A stretch of DNA of 26,915 nucleotides from Candidatus Culexmicrobium profundum (GTDB lineage Archaea; Thermoproteota; Methanomethylicia; Culexarchaeales; Culexmicrobiaceae): positions 1 through 26,915 of the forward strand of contig JANZKD010000005.1 in assembly GCA_025061245.1 (NCBI GenBank). Reading direction: 5' to 3'. Positions within the stretch are counted from its first letter, which is position 1; every line of letters begins with the position of its first letter. A program made the translations under genes and the position numbers. The notes under the pieces are model-generated. The model was not told the origin of the DNA and did no database searches. It saw nothing but the letters and a program-made list of their open reading frames with translations. Below, in pieces: positions 23,111 through 26,915 of this stretch.

Positions 23111-24304
23111 CTAGCCTATAATTTTTCTCGTAAATCTCTCAATTCTATTAAGCGCATCCTCAAGAACATCCAATGGCTTTACTAAAGCCAATCTAATATG
23201 ACCCTCACCCATATCACCATAATTCGAACCAGGAACAACTGAAACACCCTCAGCTTCAAGCAATTTTTCACAGTAATCCCTAGACTTCAAATTTGTCTCA
23301 GAAATATCCGGGAAAACATAAAACGTTCCTTCAGGCTTCACACAGTGAATCGCAGGAATCTCATTTAATCTCTTAACACAAAACTCAACTCGCTTCAAAT
23401 ACTCTCTCCTCATCATTTCAACGAAATCCCAACCCTCCCTCAAAGCAACAATCCCAGCCCTCTGAATTGGAACTGGAATAGAGCATACACCCATTGGAAC
23501 ACGTTTAATTAAGCTGATAATCTCAGGGCTTGAAATTATGAAGCCAACTCTAAGACCAGTCCAAGCAAACATTTTAGAGAAACTCATAACAACTATTGAC
23601 CGCTCCTCCATTCCTGGAATACTCATAATGGTGACATGACGTCTACCACACCAAATAAACTCAGTGTAAATTTCATCAGACATGACTAGGAAGTCATGCT
23701 TAATAGCTAATTCAGCTATCTGTTTAAGCTCATCCTCAGTATATACACATCCAGTAGGGTTATCTGGATTACAAATAATAAGCATCTTAGTTCTATCAGT
23801 AATAGCTTTCTCAATATTCTCAATGCTAGTTCTAAAGTATCCATCCTCATTCTTAACCATTGGAGCTCTAACAACTTCACCGCCAAAATACTGTATACAG
23901 CGAGTATAAACCTGAAATGTTGGATCCAAAATAATTACTTGATCACCAGGATTAACAAAGGCACCTAAAATCCTAAAAATCGCCGGCGAACCCCCAGAGG
24001 TCAATAGTACTTGAGATTGAGAATCAACCTTAACTCCATACTTACCATAATATTTTGCAATCTCCTCCTTAAATTCAGAGTCACCATCAAAAACATAATG
24101 TGTATAGCCATCTAAAATTGCCTTAGCCACAGCATCAGCAATAAATTTTGGTTGATTAAAGTCAGGGTCACCTGCAGATAAACTGATATCAGGCTTCCTA
24201 CTAGGCCTCCTAAAGGGTCTATGAAAACTGAGAAGCTCTTTCTTAGCAAACCTCTCGATCGACACACTAAAACTTAGTAATTTTGTAGTTATAAAGTTGT
24301 CCAT
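23111..24304 (-). CDS. Class I/II PLP-dependent aminotransferase
   Basis: 397 residues, fold type I. The motifs are LSAGDPDFNQP, LLTSGGSPAIF, LIICNPDNPTGCVYT, MSDEIYTEF, the PLP-lysine block SFSKMFAWTGLRVGF, and GHIRLALV near the C-terminus with the substrate-carboxylate Arg. It belongs to the aspartate/aromatic aminotransferase Igamma-type group common in archaea; the amino-acid preference cannot be read from sequence. The first 13 residues look unlike the family, and GTG at 24265 (before SIERFAKKEL) is a possible true start, with no clear Shine-Dalgarno for either. Downstream it nearly abuts the LeuC-like remnant. Confidence 0.92.
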   Translation of the reverse strand: MDNFITTKLLSFSVSIERFAKKELLSFHRPFRRPSRKPDISLSAGDPDFNQPKFIADAVAKAILDGYTHYVFDGDSEFKEEIAKYYGKYGVKVDSQSQVLLTSGGSPAIFRILGAFVNPGDQVIILDPTFQVYTRCIQYFGGEVVRAPMVKNEDGYFRTSIENIEKAITDRTKMLIICNPDNPTGCVYTEDELKQIAELAIKHDFLVMSDEIYTEFIWCGRRHVTIMSIPGMEERSIVVMSFSKMFAWTGLRVGFIISSPEIISLIKRVPMGVCSIPVPIQRAGIVALREGWDFVEMMRREYLKRVEFCVKRLNEIPAIHCVKPEGTFYVFPDISETNLKSRDYCEKLLEAEGVSVVPGSNYGDMGEGHIRLALVKPLDVLEDALNRIERFTRKIIG

Positions 24305-24391
24305 TCAAAAGAAAAGCGGGGAAATAAGAGTAGAATAACATGATGATCAAAAGACTTATATTCAAACACCAAGAGGATGAATGGTGATCTC

Positions 24392-24631
24392 ATGGCTAAA
24401 TATAAAGTCACCATAGATAAGGTGACATGCATTGGATGCGGACTATGCGCCTCCATATGCCCAGATGTATTTGAGCTGGGAGAAGATGTAAAGGCACGCA
24501 TAGTGGAGGCCCATAGAACATTTAATGACGACGTGAAGGCTGAAGGAGTAGTAAAGGAAGCATTAAGCAACTGTGTAAAAGATGCAGAGTCATCATGCCC
24601 TACAACATCAATCACTGTTAAAGAAGAATAA
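24392..24631 (+). CDS. Single 4Fe-4S ferredoxin
   Basis: 79 residues, very like Pyrococcus ferredoxin. CIGCGLCASICPDVFEL supplies three cluster Cys plus the Cys that in relatives forms a disulfide with the Cys of SNCVKDAE; the fourth ligand is in SSCPTTSI. In P. furiosus the second ligand position is Asp; here it is Cys, the usual complete set. It is a soluble one-electron carrier for oxidoreductases such as the 2-oxoacid or aldehyde ferredoxin enzymes. A longer ATG at 24377 exists, but GGTG at 24383-24386 lies 5 nt before ATG 24392. A TATA-like TTATATTC is at 24355-24362. Confidence 0.93.
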   Translation: MAKYKVTIDKVTCIGCGLCASICPDVFELGEDVKARIVEAHRTFNDDVKAEGVVKEALSNCVKDAESSCPTTSITVKEE

Positions 24632-24694
24632 CATAAAATCAATAAATCATATCATTAAATTAACATCTTTAAAGTAGAGGAAGCGTGTATTAGT

Positions 24695-26101
24695 TTAATG
24701 ACTATGCTTCTTCCATGCCTCAGGGTCATGTAGATTATAGAATGCACCCTCAACAACCTCCGACAAAGCTGGATGAATATGCATACCATTATAAATTGGC
24801 ATTACACTCTGATCATGAGTATACATTAAATTAACTATTTCCTGAAGCAATATGGAGGCATAGGGTCCGATGATATGAGCCCCAAGAATTCTATAGCTAT
24901 CCTTCTCAACAATAACCTTAACAAAATAATCTTTAACCATCATAGCCTCACCCTTAGCAGTACTCTCATACCAATTATAACCCACTAAAATATCATACTT
25001 CTCAGCTGCCTCCTCCTCTCTTAAACCGACACTGGCAACTTCAGGGTAAACAAATATGGCGTGGGGAATAGCATGATAATCAACTTTAACCTTCTTACCT
25101 AGAAAAGCATTGTAAAAAACTATTCTTGACTCATAATTAGCTTTATGCTTAAACATAAACTTTCCATTAGCATCCCCAAAAGCCCAAATATTAGACTTCG
25201 TAGTCTCTAAGTACTCATTAGTTATAATCCAACCCTTCTCATCCACCTTAACCCCAGTCTTCTCAGGTTTAGTTAAATCAGAGTTAGAGTGCCTACCAGC
25301 GGCAACCAATATTTCATCCGCCTCCACCTCAACATTCCCTCCAGTCTCAAGATTTTCTGCTACAACAACCTTCCTACCATTCCTCTTAAACGCTTCAACA
25401 GCCATGTGATTTAGAAGTAGATTCACATGCCTCAACAACTCTCTTCCAAGTAACTCAGAAATTTCAGGCTCCTCACGTGGGACAAGTCTAGGTCTCTTAC
25501 CAATTATAGTTACCTTTGAACCCATCATAGACATAAAGAAGCCTAACTCAACAGCAACATATCCACCGCCAATAATCACTATGCTCTTAGGCAGCTCTTC
25601 AACCTCTAAGAAGAAGCTCTTACTAGTTAAGTATCCAGCTTCCTCTAATCCAGGAATAAGTGGAATAAAGGGTCTAGAACCAGTGCAAAGCAGTATTTTC
25701 TCACCCTTAATCAATTCATCACCAATCTTAACCGTATATTCATCAACAAACTCACCTACACCCTTATAGAGATCTATTCTAGGATGAGCCTTAAGACTCT
25801 CCTCAATCTTTCTACTCTCCCTAAAAACCATCTCCCTCATACATCTAAGAATAAATTTAGAATCAACACCATTCACTTTAACATCAATTCCAAATAAATG
25901 TGCACGCCTAATTTCAGCTAGAAGCTCAGCAGGATACAACACCATTTTACTTGGAATACATCCCCTCGTTAAACATATACCGCCTACAATATCCTTCTCA
26001 ACCACAGCCACTCGTATTTCAGGCCAATGAGAAATAATACTTGAAACAATATTTAAGGCAGAGCCAGTTCCAAAAGCAATAACATCATAAAATTTAACCA
26101 T
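24695..26101 (-). CDS. Dihydrolipoamide dehydrogenase-like flavoprotein disulfide reductase
   Basis: 468 residues. FAD loop AFGTGSALNIVSSI (GTGSA in place of the usual GxGxxG), redox disulfide GGICLTRGCIPSK (C-x4-C), ATG-like LLCTGSRPFIPLIPG, NAD loop IIGGGYVAVELGFFM, FAD-binding WAFGDANGKFMFKHKANYE, and the dimer-interface HIHPALSEVVEGAF with the catalytic His-Glu. It belongs to the lipoamide dehydrogenase/mercuric reductase family. No 2-oxoacid dehydrogenase or glycine cleavage genes are visible nearby, so the disulfide substrate is open. It is transcribed from a TATA centred about 28 nt upstream. Confidence 0.92.
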   Translation of the reverse strand: MVKFYDVIAFGTGSALNIVSSIISHWPEIRVAVVEKDIVGGICLTRGCIPSKMVLYPAELLAEIRRAHLFGIDVKVNGVDSKFILRCMREMVFRESRKIEESLKAHPRIDLYKGVGEFVDEYTVKIGDELIKGEKILLCTGSRPFIPLIPGLEEAGYLTSKSFFLEVEELPKSIVIIGGGYVAVELGFFMSMMGSKVTIIGKRPRLVPREEPEISELLGRELLRHVNLLLNHMAVEAFKRNGRKVVVAENLETGGNVEVEADEILVAAGRHSNSDLTKPEKTGVKVDEKGWIITNEYLETTKSNIWAFGDANGKFMFKHKANYESRIVFYNAFLGKKVKVDYHAIPHAIFVYPEVASVGLREEEAAEKYDILVGYNWYESTAKGEAMMVKDYFVKVIVEKDSYRILGAHIIGPYASILLQEIVNLMYTHDQSVMPIYNGMHIHPALSEVVEGAFYNLHDPEAWKKHSH

Positions 26102-26123
26102 ACAAGACTAATACAAGTGACAG

Positions 26124-26135
26124 TATATTAATATA
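26124..26135 (-). promoter_or_regulatory. TATA element of the lipoamide dehydrogenase-like gene
   Basis: TATATTAATATA is a self-complementary AT box centred about 28 nt before the ATG at 26101. At that spacing the transcript would begin at or next to the start codon, which fits the missing Shine-Dalgarno. Confidence 0.5.
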
Positions 26136-26208
26136 GCTCAAAAATACAACTCTGCATTCTCAGCAAAACCATATTAACCTAAAGTTGAAAAAGTGAGACG
26201 GTGACCGT

Positions 26209-26915
26209 ATGAACCTTCAAATCCCCAAACTCAGAGATGTCTATAAGGCTAGGAAAATAATTTCAAAACATCTACCAAGAACACCATTAATATACTCTAA
26301 AAAGCTCTCAAAAATACTAAACTTTGAAGCATACCTTAAACTTGAAAACACCCTACCAACAAAAGCCTTCAAGGTACGTGGAGGCATCTACTATGTAAAT
26401 ACTAAAAAGGAAGAAGCATTAAACCGAGGACTCATAACAGCATCAACTGGAAATCACGGTCAATCAATAGCCTATGCTGGACAGCTAATAGGAGCAGACG
26501 TTACAATAGTAATGCCCCATGGAGTACCAAAGGTAAAGATTGAAGCATTACGCAGTCTAGGGGCGAAAATAATCTTTCACGGCAAAGTCTATGAAGAAGC
26601 AAGAGAATATGCAGAGAAAATATCTGAAGAAAAAGGCATACTCTATGTCCATGGAGTCAATGAACCACTTCTATACGCTGGAGTAGCAACCATGCACCTA
26701 GAAAATATTGAAGACCTACCAAGAGTAGATGTAATAATAAATCCCATAGGCGGAGGATCAGGATGTTCAGGTGCAGTCATAGTAGCTAAATCAGTAGATC
26801 CGAAAATAAGGGTTATAGGCGTACAAGCTGAAGGAGCGAAAAGCTTCTACCTATCATGGAAAAAGGGTAAACTAACCTCAACAGGACATGCAGACACAAT
26901 AGCTGAAGGCTTAGC
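26209..26915 (+). CDS. Threonine/serine dehydratase-like PLP enzyme (partial, runs off the window)
   Basis: 235 codons are visible. Fold type II PLP enzyme: PRTPLIYSKKL, KLENTLPTKAFKVRGGI with the PLP Lys at about 55, STGNHGQSIAYAGQLIG, and the phosphate-binding GGGSGCSGAV. LGAKIIFHGKVYEEA and YAGVATMHLE also fit. The family includes threonine dehydratase, serine racemase and hydroxyaspartate ammonia-lyase; an ACT domain, if present, would be outside the window. ATG 26209 has GGTG 5 nt upstream. It is divergent from the lipoamide dehydrogenase-like gene. Confidence 0.9.
   Translation, partial: MNLQIPKLRDVYKARKIISKHLPRTPLIYSKKLSKILNFEAYLKLENTLPTKAFKVRGGIYYVNTKKEEALNRGLITASTGNHGQSIAYAGQLIGADVTIVMPHGVPKVKIEALRSLGAKIIFHGKVYEEAREYAEKISEEKGILYVHGVNEPLLYAGVATMHLENIEDLPRVDVIINPIGGGSGCSGAVIVAKSVDPKIRVIGVQAEGAKSFYLSWKKGKLTSTGHADTIAEGL

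Noticed and set aside
24339..24345. ATGATGA resembling a C box of a C/D guide RNA
   Set aside because: No D box (CTGA) or terminal stem at suitable distance; it lies in the ferredoxin promoter region.
1..26915. CRISPR array, insertion sequence or integrase
   Set aside because: No regularly spaced repeats, transposase or recombinase motifs or terminal inverted repeats were found; the repeats seen are short promoter-type elements.

Overview
The window is AT-rich, gene-dense archaeal DNA. Archaeal markers are a Pyrococcus-type single-cluster ferredoxin, a stand-alone AlaX-S editing protein, a DUF234-type ATPase, an HTH-CBS regulator, a four-gene cluster like the dye-linked L-proline dehydrogenases of Thermococcales, and TATA boxes about 28 nt before several start codons. 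Many genes have a GGTG Shine-Dalgarno core 5-7 nt before the start, which lets several starts be chosen. The + strand is enriched in A and C almost throughout, whichever strand is coding. The lineage cannot be fixed from the sequence; a Thermoproteota-like or related thermophilic archaeon is my guess.

Layout. 1-3557: end of an unknown + gene, then on the minus strand an ATPase/transglutaminase-like pair whose start region carries three tandem palindromes, and a membrane-anchored hypothetical. 3702-6200: + strand glycosylasparaginase, a polytopic membrane protein and a short VIT1/CCC1-like membrane protein. 6202-7454: minus-strand AlaX-S and an SDR dehydrogenase. 7552-9591: three consecutive damaged genes (HAD hydrolase, CPBP-like membrane protein, GNAT acetyltransferase) that together carry three frameshifts and at least two in-frame stops. 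9655-10443: six-helix membrane protein. 10797-14170: overlapping operon of a flavoprotein with 2Fe-2S domain, a polyferredoxin, a BFD-like 2Fe-2S protein and a DadA/SoxB-like amine dehydrogenase.

14329-18392: nucleotidyltransferase, a 55-residue membrane protein, a one-domain beta-sandwich protein and a large wHTH-STAND-TPR regulator with direct repeats before its start. 18524-19671: tautomerase, DUF169 protein (apparently with an ATT start) and a 47-residue protein, probably one operon. 19766-21818: iron-sulfur aldo/keto reductase divergent from a tail-anchored protein, with an 11-bp inverted repeat between them. 21988-26915: small hypothetical, HTH-CBS regulator, an aconitase/LeuC-like N-terminal remnant, class I aminotransferase, ferredoxin, lipoamide-dehydrogenase-like flavoprotein and a threonine/serine dehydratase cut by the window edge. 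Much of the right two thirds concerns amino-acid oxidation, transamination or deamination and ferredoxin- or flavin-linked electron transfer.

The least ordinary parts are the decayed block at 7.5-9.6 kb, the triple palindrome on the ATPase start, two reading frames whose best start is ATT, and the repeats before the STAND regulator.
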